A stretch of 64,000 nt of DNA from Hysterangium stoloniferum (GCA_015178975.1 WHVD01000083.1:248001-312000), one strand, 5' to 3'; numbered from the stretch's first letter, positions 35,311-45,753 are shown. Notes: a model not told the origin generated them from the sequence alone. A program made the numbers and translations.

Positions 35311-35706
35311 TTGAAGACTTCTGGAAACATTGTAAGTGTAGGAAATACATTGTGTATGAAGTCCAAGTAACTCTAGTTTCAAGGGGATATGACCTCCCCC
35401 CTCACCTAGCATATCCAACAATGAGGAAGGGAGAGGAAAAGGTGGAGGAAAGGCAGCAAGGAGGTTCACATGGAACCACAAGGAAGGAAGGAGAAAGGCA
35501 ATGAGAAAGAGGAGTGGAGAGAATGAATCTCTGTCCTGCTTGGCACCACACATTGGAGCAACATATATGCCATTTTCATTGTTTTGAACCACCAAACATC
35601 GATGAGCTTTTTGGGATGGTTCTCCTGTATGTGAGCTTGATGAAAGGGCAAAGACTTTTAGAGTAGGACAATAGTAGACAAATTGTCCAGGCCTTGGCAA
35701 CCTCAT
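35287..35706 (-). other. Unrecognised open frame of 139 codons
   Basis: The N-terminal half (PGQFVYYCPTLKVFALSSSS, then KAHRCLVVQNNENGIYVAPM) looks like real protein; the rest is hydrophobic and less convincing. Possibly a cargo or transposon-borne gene piece. No function assigned. Confidence 0.3.
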
Positions 35707-36418
35707 GTACAGTATGTCTTAAGGATATCACTTTGGTCAGCTTGACTGGGGTTGATGGACATTTTCACTTTCCTTCCAGATGTTATATATATTTACAACT
35801 CACACAAGTATCATGAGACTAAGGCTGCATAGAGATAATCATATTAAATGTCATCATCATATAAGTTAATTCACATTGGTGGGTCTGTGGGTGTCATTGC
35901 TGAGTCATAAAATAGAAGCACTGCGAGTGAAGCGAGCAGTTATTTTCCCAGTATGTGCGAGTGCAGCAAGCCTTAGGTTTCCCACATGAGCAGAGTGAGC
36001 ATTAGTTTCCCATGATGAATTAAAACTCCATCCTACTGCTGCCATACTGTCAGACTGCCCAATCACCACACTTGCTTCTCTTCCTCTAGCTTCTCTAAAA
36101 ATACTCTCTGGCCACTGCTTCCATAGGATAATCAAGGACTACATAATTTACTCTTCTCTGAGCCTTTTAATTGGTCCCAATTGACTTTGAGGTGTGTGAC
36201 AGCAAATTCACCCTTTTTTAAATTTTAATCATTTTTTTCTTATAAAGCTTTGGTCTTTTTTGGTAGTTTGGTTGAATAAGATCAGAGTGGTAAGGTTCTG
36301 AAGATTTGATTAAGTTTCCTGGGCATTTCAGTGAGTTATTTGTTAATTTTTGCTTTTTTGATGTCTTTTTAATATGTACATTTCCATCTCTTTTTATATC
36401 CTTTCTGGCCCATTTTAG
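35707..36418. other. CpG-poor AT-rich interval, no gene
   Basis: No domain recognised. T-rich tracts from 36180 onward precede the repeat array and look like intron-type sequence. Confidence 0.35.
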
Positions 36419-36918
36419 GACTTAAATATCCTCACAACATTCAGCAATATTTCAGGTAAGTCTTGGATTATTTTGATCATGTTTTTGATTTTCTTTGTTA
36501 TTTTCTATATTTAAATTGCACTTTTTTTATGTTTTTTAATTTTTTTTTAGAAAACCATCTAATCCTTTGGTTCTTATTTCATCTCAAGGCATGGCATCTT
36601 CACAATATCCAGGACAGTTTCAGGTGAGTTTTGGGTTGTTTTGATCTTGTTTTTGTCTTTTTTTGGTATTTTTCTGTATTTAAATTTTGTGTTTTCAATG
36701 TTTTTTTTAATTTTTTTTAGAAGAACTTCTGATCCTTTGGTTCTTATTTCATCTCAAAGCATCTTTACAACATCCAGGACAGTTTTAGGTGAGTTTTGGA
36801 TTGTTTTGATTATGTTTTTGCTTTTTTTAATGTTTTTTGAATGTTATTCAGGGAGACTTCTTATTCCTTTGGTAGCCATTTCATTTCACAACATCCTTAC
36901 AATATCCAGGACATTTTC
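36419..36918 (+). repeat. Four tandem exon-intron-like units
   Basis: Four related 45-75 base blocks (about 36419-36463, 36550-36625, 36720-36788, 36850-36918) share a core meaning roughly PLVLISSQ…SSQYPGQF. Each ends in AG-GTGAGT or AG-GTAAGT and is preceded by a T-rich tract ending in TTTTTTAG or TTCAG. Each block with its intron-like tract repeats at about 130-175 bp. This looks like tandem duplication of a small exon together with its intron. Frames differ between units, so the present copies are probably decayed. They lie in a CpG-poor transposon block. Confidence 0.7.
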
Positions 36919-37553
36919 AAGTGAGTTGTGTATTCACTTATATGATGATTCCCTTTTTTTTAAATGTATTTTCCTATTATCCTTCCCCTTTTTTGGGTTT
37001 TTTTACTCATTTCAGGTGAGTAAACATTATCCAAGTTCTATTTTATGTCTCTGATGCTTTTGGATTAGACCAAGAATATTGAAAATATTCCAAATGAGTG
37101 TTTAAATGATATCTGTATATTTTAGCATTTTTGTTTTTGATTATTTTTGACTACCTTAGGTTCTTTTGACTTTGTTCACATTGATTCACTTCAGTATAGC
37201 TTGAGTTCCTCAAATGCAATTCAGAAGGCATTTTATAAAGGTATGTTTACAGTCCTTTCTATGGTTACTTGGTATTGACTGAATATTGTCAGGCTTCACT
37301 TTTTTGCCTATTGGTAGCTTGCATAGTAATGTAAGTTTATCCTATTCTTCATTCAATGCCTAATCTATCCACCATTTTAGGGATCTACCTTCTGAACCTT
37401 CTACACCTGAATGCAATCGGCAGAATATATCTGCTCAGGACTATCAGCAGTGTTTGGTAATGACCCCACACACTGAGTGCCACTGCCTCAGACATGATAG
37501 TGTTTCTCAGCAGTATGCTATTCCTGCTCCTGTACTATTTCTCTTTGCTCCTC

Positions 37554-37845
37554 CTGCCAATCCTCTGCATAACAATCAGCAGGATCCATTTGCTATTGCT
37601 GGATCATCATGTAATATTGCCCCTCCTGCCAATCCTCTGCCTAACAATCAACAGGATCCATTTACTATTGTTGGATCATCATGTAATATATGTAGATGGC
37701 CCTGCCAATCCTTTGCCTATCAATCAGCAGAATCCATTTGCTATTCCTGGATTATCACATAATGTAGATGGTCCTGCCAATCCTCTGTCTATCAATCAGC
37801 GGAATCCATTTGCTATTGCTGGATCATCATGTAATATAAGTGGTC
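37554..37845 (+). repeat. Four tandem copies of a 78-90 bp unit encoding PANPLxxNQQxPFAIAGSS
   Basis: The unit CCTGCCAATCCTCTGCCTAA, then CAATCAGCAGGATCCATTTG, then CTATTGCTGGATCATCATG occurs four times with changes. Translated, each gives PANPL, then QQ and PFAIAG. It is probably a repeat domain in the N-terminal part of the following Helitron-like frame. Confidence 0.8.
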
Positions 37846-37859
37846 CTGCTCTTACTCTG

Positions 37860-38440
37860 GCACTGCTATAGCTAATATACATGTCCAATTGGTAAATGGA
37901 CCACAGCTTGCATCATCATCTAGACAGAATCCTGCTGCATTGCAACCCCCTGCCGAAGTAGGCAGGGCAGCAGTGGAAGCATTATTTTATCAGGCTGCTC
38001 TGAACCCTGCACCTCTCCCTCCTAATCATAGAAGGAAATGGGTTGCTGCTATTCAAGCTCAGGCAGCTGCCCTTCCATTACAATAGGCACCCTCCCAGAA
38101 TCCTCAGATTATTCCTACTCCTCCTATTTTATGTACCTTTAGATCATGTTCCTATTCCTCCTGTTGTTCCTGTACCAATGGATGAGGATGCATTACCATT
38201 ACCAGATATTCCTGAGCCTGCTGGACCTGTTCCACCACCTCCTGGACCCTCTGGGCCACTCCCCCTGGCCAGGTGCCCAATTGATGAGAACAATGCACAG
38301 ATGCAAACACATTATCTGGGTAACAATGACGGTAAAGTGTCCAAAATGCAATGCACTACAGATCAGATTACCTATACTTGAAGATGGTCCTCAACCATTA
38401 TGTCATCTACTAGAGAATCCTGAGGATGCAGATTCTAAAT
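37860..38440 (+). pseudogene. Helitron-like N-terminal Pro-rich and CxxC segment (remnant)
   Basis: A Pro/Ala-rich stretch (PPAEVGRAAVEALFYQAALN, later VPVPMDEDALPLPDIPEPAG) is followed by HRCKHIIWVTMTVKCPKCNA and LPILEDGPQPLCHLLENPED. This resembles the start of fungal Helitron helicases, where a Cys-pair 'C-x2-C-x-ALH' motif is followed by LPPL…PP..L..LL. Two frames are involved and the zinc motif is shortened; the rest of the helicase does not follow. CpG-depleted. Identification is by pattern memory and moderate. Confidence 0.5.
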
Positions 38441-38621
38441 AGTTACATAAAAAATATCCAGGCATATAATTCTGCTTTAGCATTTACTTCCCTGGTGTCA
38501 GGGAACAACCTTAAGTTCCCCAAATTCACTCTTGACCTTTCAAAGTCTAGTCTCATAAGTCCAGGGTAAGGGCACCTTGTCTTTATCACATTTTCAAACA
38601 CCACTGCACCTTTAGTTAGTC

Positions 38622-38738
38622 ACCTGCTAGCTGAGGGTTCCTTAGACTTTTCTCTTCGGATTCCCTCTGCTAGGTAAGTAGTACTGTAATCTGTATGTAT
38701 ATAAATAGATAGATATAAACTTACTTCAGCTTCCCTCT
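38622..38738 (+). repeat. CCCTCTGCTAG promoter-like repeat, copy 2
   Basis: Diverged copy of the arrangement at 22316-22436, with two CCCTCTGCTAG words around CTGTATGTATATAAA. Likely part of an old LTR that follows the Helitron-like remnant. Confidence 0.5.
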
Positions 38739-39435
38739 GCTAGTGCCCCAACTCAGTCTTAGGAGGATAACCCAAAACTTTAAAAGTTATTTATCCACTA
38801 AAGTATATATATTTATATTGTTTGTTGTAAAATTAATATTTAATCAAATTCAGTTGATTAGGTATCACTCTGAAGAATGCAAAAATATTAATATTTATCC
38901 TATATCTGACAAAATTTAGTCAAACAATCATCTGTAGATTATTCTTTTGGAATAAATTGCACAATGGGGATTGGTACCCCAGATAGTTCTGGTTAACTCT
39001 CTAAACCAACTAAATTTAAATTATATGAAATATATTTGAAAGTTTGCTTGTATACAAGAGAATACATCATAACCCAAATAATCTTGTTTAACCCAAATAA
39101 TCATGTGTAACTATGTCATTTGTGTGTATTTTAAAAGGGCATGCATATTCAAAGATGAAATTTCAGGTAATTAAATATAAACTCATAGAATAAGTTGTCA
39201 TGGCCAGAAGGAATAGTCTCACTTGGAAAATATGAGGATTATTCAGTAAAATTTTGTATATTCAATAAAGTGTGACCATCCTCCTTGATTCAAGATTACT
39301 TACTAAAAAAGAAGCACAAACATTAAGAAGTTTTGGAATAATAGTAGATGATGAAAACATAGAATAGTATAATCTATATCTAAGTATTTTTTAAAACAAT
39401 GAACATGTAAAGATGTACCATGAATAGTTTTAAAA
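38739..39435. other. AT-rich interval, no gene
   Basis: Very AT-rich, nearly CpG-free sequence between the Helitron-like remnant and the chromodomain frame. Nothing recognised. Confidence 0.4.
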
Positions 39436-39723
39436 TTAGTCCTGCTCCATATTCCAATAATCATCAATGCATCCTCGAGTATTGAAGCTCTCTTCTGGTT
39501 CCCAAGTTTTATGGAAGTATCCTTTCCAATTTACTAAATATTGCCTCTTACCATCAACATCTTTATGATCTACTATGCTTTCAACTTCATACACTTTGCC
39601 ATGGGACAACTTTCTCTTTTTTGGGAATAGATTGTGATTTCCAGTATTAGTCTCAATCCCTTGTAAAAGTTGCTCTTGATCTCTTAATACAGAATCACCT
39701 GTTCTGTCAATGTTATTATACAT
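39436..39723 (-). CDS. Chromodomain protein segment, probably the C-terminus of the transposase
   Basis: About 95 codons on the minus strand. The C-terminal half is a chromodomain: KVYEVESIVDHKDVDGKRQY, then LVNWKGYFHKTWEPEESFN and IDDYW, with the aromatic residues of the methyl-lysine cage (Y, W, W) in place. It lies 10 bases downstream of the transposase frame on the same strand and in the same CpG-poor block. This suggests one gene fused by an intron or separated by a frame break. Confidence 0.75.
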   Translation of the reverse strand: MYNNIDRTGDSVLRDQEQLLQGIETNTGNHNLFPKKRKLSHGKVYEVESIVDHKDVDGKRQYLVNWKGYFHKTWEPEESFNTRGCIDDYWNMEQD

Positions 39724-39733
39724 GTCAATTCTT

Positions 39734-40288
39734 CTATATTATCATCTTTTTTGTAGTCAAAACTATCTTCCATCCACATAGAATGATGTGGCTCAGTTTC
39801 AGATCACCCATTTTAACAAATTGCTGTATGTTTAATAGTAAACATGCTAGTTTAAATTGTAGAGTAAAAACTTCAGGGCAAACAGTTCTAATTACAGTTT
39901 TATTATTAAACCTTTCAAATTTATGTCCTATGAGACCAAATAGATGTTCAATCTGAGATCTGAAACTTCCAAATTTTGTATTATAATTCTTTTCTTCAGG
40001 AGTTAAATCAACACCTCTAGGTTTTCGAATGGGACATGAAAAGTTGTGTTCCTTTAGATCTGTCATTTCAACAATCTTATTAATATATGGTTTATATGCT
40101 CTATCAAGTCCCATACAGTCATCTTTATGCATAACTCTTTCTATATGTAATTTGGTAAACATTGGTCCATCTGGATTTTGAGCACATGGCTCTGATTTAG
40201 ATACAAATAAGACCATACCATTTACATCTATACCGTGGCTCAAAAAACTGTCCCAATGTTTCTCATTTTTGAAAGGTTGGGTTGGCAT
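39734..40288 (-). pseudogene. PIF/Harbinger-like DDE transposase, C-terminal part
   Basis: DNA-transposon nuclease of the DDE_Tnp_4 kind. Visible: HGIDVNGMVLFVSKSEPCAQ, then DDCMGLDRAYKPYINKIVE (a catalytic Asp in GLDRAY), PIRKPRGVDLTPEEKNYN, and SQIEHLFGLIGHKFERFNN (a catalytic Glu in IEHLFG). The N-terminal helix-turn-helix and the first catalytic Asp are absent. The frame's 5' end runs into the mariner-type inverted repeat at 40241-40258 after SHGIDVNG, so the transposase is truncated by that insertion or rearrangement. Target-site duplication and terminal repeats were not found. Confidence 0.7.
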
Positions 40289-40438
40289 GGATTACTGACA
40301 TAAGCAGAAAATCTAAGTAAATTATCAAAGGTACTATAGGATCTTGGCTTGAAGGTAAGCCTTGGTTCATGTGATTTGAATCAAAACCCATTGAATAATA
40401 AATAAAACAAACCAGCTACTCATTGGGACAGTTTTTTG
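40241..40438. repeat. Perfect 18-bp inverted repeats 162 bp apart
   Basis: CAAAAAACTGTCCCAATG at 40241-40258 and its exact reverse complement at 40421-40438. The right copy sits where the 3' terminal repeat of the mariner transposon should be. The left copy interrupts the Harbinger-like frame. Together they look like a 198-bp MITE or a rearranged mariner end. Confidence 0.75.
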
Positions 40439-41478
40439 ACCTATGATTATTTTACTTTCTAGTACTTTGTATGCCCCCCTTTTTCCTTTATAACTGCCCT
40501 GGTCCTTCTAGGCATACTTTCTATTAGATATTGGCAGACTTCTGGTTGGATTGCATTCCACTCCTCCACCACTCTCTCCCACAATTCATGTATTCCCTTG
40601 GGTGATGTGTTATATTTTTGGAGTTGGCATTTGAGGTGTTTCCAAAGATGTTCTATAGGGTTAAGATCAGGGGATTGGAGAGGCCAGGGTAGTACTTGAA
40701 TTTCCTTGTTCTCAAACCATTTTGTTGCCTGCTGAGATGTATGTTTAGGATCATTGTCCTGCTGAAAGTCATGGTTGGCCTCCTCCATTTCCAACTTTTC
40801 AAAACTTTCCACTACTCCCAGCTCCAAAATTTGACAGTATTGTTCAGCATCCATGCTCCCCTGCACTTCTATGAGCTTTCCCATCCTATTCCAACCTATA
40901 CAACCCCATACCATGAGGTTATTTCCTCTTCCATGTTTGACTGTTGGTGTTGTAGTCCTGTCAGACACTGGTTCCCCTCTTTGTTTCCATACATATGACT
41001 TTCCATCTGACCCAATCCTATTAATCTTTGTCTCATCTGACCATAACACCCTCTTCCAGTCCTCCACAGTCCAATTTTCATGATATTGGGCAAATTTGAG
41101 CCACTTCTGACAATGAATGGCTTTGAGCAATGGTCACTTTTGCTTTGTTGCAGAGTAAAAACCATTCTCCTTCAGTATATTTCTGATTGTTTGGGGAGTG
41201 ACAGGGTTGGAGATGATAGAATCAATGAATTGGGTAGCCTGAACTGCATTATCAAGCTGTCCAGAGCTAATTTGATGGATTATTGACTGTTTGTCACAAC
41301 CAGAAAGCTTGGAAGGACGACCCCCAGGATTGTTCTCCTTGTTCCCATCCACTTCCCTACTAATCCTATTCACAGTACTCTTGCCTAGACCAGTTCTTTC
41401 CTGGATTTGGTGATAGGAATAGCCTTCATTGAGAAGAGAGACAATAGAAGAGCATTGAGCAGTAGAAATAGATCTCAT
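40421..41478 (-). pseudogene. Tc1/mariner transposon with DD34E transposase, one in-frame TGA
   Basis: Minus strand, 339 codons in one frame from MRSISTAQCSSIVSLLNEGY at 41478 to TKY-stop at 40459. Residues about 1-115 form the paired helix-turn-helix DNA-binding part (ERTGLGKSTVNRISREV; GRPSKLS hook). The catalytic part has WSDETKINR, then FQQDNDPKHTSQQ and SPDLNPIEHLW, with 34 residues between the second Asp and the Glu. One TGA at 41131-41133 interrupts the frame (KQK-stop-PLLKAIH); a CGA to TGA change would explain it and fits the CpG loss here. Otherwise the transposase looks whole. A 3' terminal repeat may lie at 40421; no matching 5' end was found near 41500. Confidence 0.9.
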
Positions 41479-41569
41479 TTTCTTGTACTCTATGTAATAG
41501 TATATTCGAGTGCACTAATTCTTATTGAATTCTATGCAGGAGAAGTCTCAATAATAAAAATGGGGATCG

Positions 41570-42738
41570 ATGGCTTATCGTGAGGGAGCAGTTCGTTATT
41601 GCGGGGACCGAATTGTGATCGTGGGAAACATTATGTACTATTCGGACCGCGGTTTGATGATCATTTCAATCTCCGCAAGTGGCTCATTGCATTTGTAAAC
41701 TTTCTGATGCACTATGACTCACTCGTTTCATGTGGCAAAACTATCCACTCTTATTTCAGCTAATTGGACATCTCACTATGGGGTATGTCAGGCTACTGCG
41801 TTCCCAACCCGCCCCTTCTTAACATTGCGTTTGGGTCTTTCCGAGATAGGATGGAGAGATCTACCTTTTGGTTTTAAACATATTCTTTTTCTAGTGTCAC
41901 GCCAGAAACCGCCCGGTGAAAACACGCATCACTACTTCACTCTCGGCTCTGATTTTAACCAGAAGAGTAGGCTCCTATGTGTTGAACCACCGCTGAATTC
42001 TGGCGACTCCTCTCTTTACCTACACACATGCCCACACATCCCCGATGCTTCCCAATCATCAAATGTCACCCCTCTCGCCCATCGTTTAAATGCAGAAAGC
42101 TTCACTTTCTTCCGAGAAACAGTAATAGCCCATATGGATCAGTATGCTGGAGAACAACGTGACAATTACTTGAGGATTGCCGACGATTCTTCAAGAGAGT
42201 ATAGGAAACCGCGCTCTGCCTGCGTATTCGACATAACGGTCCAGGATGGGGCCAGAATCCTTGAGAAACAGGAGGTGTCATCATTAACGGAGAGGCCTTC
42301 AATATACAAGGAAATAGCAATATTTGAACAGTATGTCACCTACAGATATAAAGGGCATTGTTCTTTAGCAGATTTGTTTAAGGCTGTGTGCTGATTACTC
42401 TTGGCCTGGGATAGACCTTACGGTCACGTGGGCATCCGCTCACTGCCAGGTATGATTTAGTATTGTCATCAGGTGTTATCTCACTCCTTCTATAGTATTA
42501 TTTAGAAAATGGCTTTCCTCGAACGTCGCCTGTACTTCCGGTTTCTACGTACACCGGAATGTACCCTACATTCAATGACGATGTTAAAACGAATGCATTG
42601 ATTTTACACTCCATGGTGATTCCCCACAACGGCAACCCGCGTGTTCCCAAAGGTGATAATGATGAGGAATTTTTCGATTGGGATGAGGGTCCTGACGATG
42701 GCTTGGAGGATGTTCCACCTAATCAACCTGCAGTCTGA
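41570..42738 (+). CDS. Hypothetical protein; its frame can also be spliced into the HAD-CK1 gene
   Basis: A likely ATG at 41570 opens MAYREGAVRYCGDRIVIVGN. The splice between about 41680 and 41897 is unresolved. A long exon to 42330 (HRLNAESFTFFRETVIAHMD, REYRKPRSACVFDITVQDGA) joins by GT-AG to 42383-42449 (LCADYSWPGIDLTVTWASAH) and 42496-42738 (YYLENGFPRTSPVLPVSTYT … acidic tail … TGA at 42736). No family recognised; a soluble protein, with neither signal peptide nor membrane helix. A second possible splice from 42652 (donor GTGATA) to 42755 removes the TGA and keeps frame with the HAD domain. The fact that the HAD part lacks its own ATG favours one gene with two 3' forms. Confidence 0.65.
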
Positions 42739-42754
42739 GCCTCCGACATTAAAG

Positions 42755-44692
42755 TTATTGCCTTTGATTTGTTGGGGACGCTTCTTGTAACTGAGCCCAT
42801 TTTTGTGGAAGTTAACTGGACTGAACACTCTTTAGGATCGTCGGTCATGCTTAGTAAGGGGATTGCGCATGCTCGTATCTCAAGATATGGCCAATGATGC
42901 CTTACTAGCCCATTATATTGAATGTGAATCCCTTCGGTATCTAGCTAACAAGGTCGCTTCGTATGACAATATTGTTTACAATGCGTTGAAGGATATGTCA
43001 GCTCGTCTTGGACTCGACGTGCACCACCAATTATTACAAGATACTACCAGAACTATCCTGCAAATCAGCTTTTATCCTGACGCTCTACGGGTGATAAACT
43101 CCCTCCATGGTCGTGGTTATATGGTGGTTGGACTCCCGCTTCCCCTGCAGAACGCCTACTCACTTCCTGAATTCCCACCCGAGCTTCTGATAGATATTTC
43201 TTATCAAGGTGCAGACGGTCCTGAATGCTTATTTTTGCCAACACCATCGGTCTTTCCTGCGCTCCATCAATGGTGTCAATCTTTCTATAGAGATATACGG
43301 CCCACCCAGATCTTAATAGTTACAGCAAGCTCTTACCGAATTGTCGAGCCTGCAACTTCAGCAGGCTTCCCGACCGTCTTGCTTCCACCCGGTGAAGTCT
43401 ATGAACCCGAAGTCGATTACGTACGGTGGGAGCCTACGATATATTTGGATGACTTGTCAGATCTATGCGACACTCTAGAAGCCTCATCGTCGGAAATTTC
43501 TGCGGCACCGGCCCAACTTGAGCCCTCACATATTGTAGAGTTTCGGCTTCACACATTTTTCCAGGCATTGTTTCGTCTTGGGGGCGGTAGCTCTGGTTCG
43601 TAAATTTGATTCATGTGTTGCTTCGTATCATGCGTCCTTGTATTATTTTAGGGGAGGTCTTTTCAGGATACAATGTGCTTTCTGGCAACCATGTCGCGAT
43701 GAAACTGGAGATACCAGAAGGGAGATCCGACGGGATTCGTACAGTTCCATACGAAGCGCAGGTATACAAAGTCCTTGGCCGTCATCCTGGGTTTCCTTGT
43801 TTGAGGTGGGCCGGCACGCAGGGTGAAACGCACGCCTTAATTATGGATCCAGTTGGGCCAACACTCGAACATCTCCGTAGATTATGTAGAGGTAAATTAA
43901 CGCATAAAACAGTTACGATGCTCGCTTTGCAAATGGTTAATCCATGTATTATGTGGAGCTGCAATCACAATTTCTGATATAATTCCTTCTTTTTAGCTAG
44001 AAAGGGTCGAATTTGTCCACTCCCGTGGCATCATTGTTCGTGATATAAAAGCGGAAAACTTCTCCATGGGAAATAAGTGCCTAGCTCACATGGTCCAAAT
44101 GTTTGATTTCGGACATGCGAAGCTCTACCTCAACCCATCCACCGGAGAACATATTCCGTATCGCGAAGGCCGTGCCCTGGTAGGCACGCCTCGTTTCTGC
44201 AGCTACAATGCTCATTTTGGAAGAGGTTTGTTATGTGTCTTTGAAGTCAGGAGACGTTGTCTTAAGTCACTCTTGAGTTGCACAGAAGCTAGCCGACGTG
44301 ATGACATAGAAGCACTCGGTAACACACTTCTTTATTTTTTGCATGGGTCACTGCCGTGGCAGGGTACAAAAGCAGAAAGCCACCAAGATCATCACCTGCT
44401 CCTGGGCAACATGAAAGGAGGACAGTCGTTCGACGATTTTCTTTCTCGTTCGCCCTCTGAGTTTAGGATATATTATGATCATTGCCGCAGTCTAGGATTT
44501 GAAGATAAACCGGACTATTCATTTCTCCAAGGGCTCTTCCAAAAGAGAATGGCTGGAGAGGGATGGGTGGATGATGGGCGGTTCGACTGGTTCATTGGGC
44601 GATCATTGGAGAAAGGCACGATTCTTCTCGATGAATATAAAGCTGACATCAGATTTGCGGAAAAGCATTTTAAGTGGATTAAATGGGTTTGA
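42755..44692 (+). CDS. HAD-like domain fused to a CK1-like protein kinase domain
   Basis: Exons 42755-42786, 42836-43595, 43652-43935, 43997-44225, 44286-44692 keep one frame to TGA at 44690. N-terminal part: VIAFDLLGTLLDRRSCLVRG with the nucleophile Asp of HAD hydrolases, cap region (HYIECESLRYLANKVASYDN), ISFYPDALRVINSLHGRGY, and ILIVTASSYRIVEPATSAGF. The usual motif II Ser/Thr and the KP of motif III are not evident, so activity is doubtful. The frame then runs on without a stop into the glycine loop RLGGGSSGEVFSGYN, VAMKLE (lysine), IIVRDIKAENFSMG, FDFGHAK, GTPRFCSYNAHFGR and SRRDDIEALGNTLLYFLHGS, all hallmarks of casein kinase 1. HRD has become VRD. Donor GTTCGT at 43596 is unusual. No ATG lies upstream in frame except through the 41570-42652 exons; joined to them the protein would be roughly 850-880 residues, depending on the unresolved 5' splice. 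Confidence 0.85.
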
Positions 44693-44699
44693 CCGCCAA

Positions 44700-45753
44700 T
44701 TATTAGTCCCCAGGATCAAAATTCACCACAGCACCATTTACTTACCCCTTCCCAATCCTCTTTTACTACCAGTATGCTGATCTACTCCCTTTCCCAAATT
44801 TTCATCCATACCATGGTTCATTGAGTAGCTTGATATGGGGTTGTTCAGTCAATACAATACATCATTCAACTTCATGTGTCTCCTGTCTCAGTGTAACCTT
44901 TCAAACAACAATTGGATAATCAACTGACTAGTAAATGTGTTCAATGAAGATTGTACTGTTAGGCTCTTAACAAGGCTACATGCTCACTGAGACTGTCGAA
45001 AAGTATTTAATTAGATGCACTGTATGCCAGGTAGCAGCTTCATCATTCCGGTCTATGGTATTTACAAGCTTTGTGGGGTAATCAAGCTCTTAATGAATGC
45101 AGGAATAAAATCAAGGTATTGGCTCATTGGCTCTGCTGCATACATGGCTCAGTCTTGCCCCTCAATCAGGGTCTTGTACTCTACTATTCTCCAGTCAGAT
45201 GTCATCCTCTTCTGTGAGATGGGGAACTGTTAAGCCCAAAGCTCATGGGTGGGTATCCAGGGAAAACCTGTGGTTGTTCTGGGGATTTGGCTTCAGCTGA
45301 TGTGCTGCACCCTCACACAATTGTTGAGTCCAATTTCAGGTGGAAGGATCCAGGGAACCTGGGAGTCTGGGAATATGCAAAAAGGTAGAGATGGGAAGCC
45401 CAGGGGCTCCAAGAATACACTATGTCTTGGTAAGAGGGCCTGTGGATTCCAGGAATACACTGGTGTATAGTTTTACTAGGTGTTGTGTATTAGAAATAGT
45501 ATGAGTTGGCTTATTGTAATACACAATTTACAAGGGTTTAATAGACTTGTTATAGAAGTACTTGTGTGTCAATCAATGTGTCAGTTAGTGGATCACCTTT
45601 TGACATGATAGGTTTGGTGCTAGTTTAGGTGTACACTGGTTCTGTCATGCATTAGCCTCAGAATGCATGGTCCACAATTAGCATTTTCATATGAAAAGCT
45701 GAAGAAATGGATGAACCACCCCTAGGAAAAAGGGTGTTTCATCACCGATTCCA
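44700..45753. other. CpG-poor LTR debris, no gene
   Basis: Near 45230 TGTTAAGCCCAAAG followed by a reverse copy of the shared LTR core at about 45288 marks a reverse LTR end related to family A. The rest is unrecognised repeat-like sequence. Confidence 0.45.
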
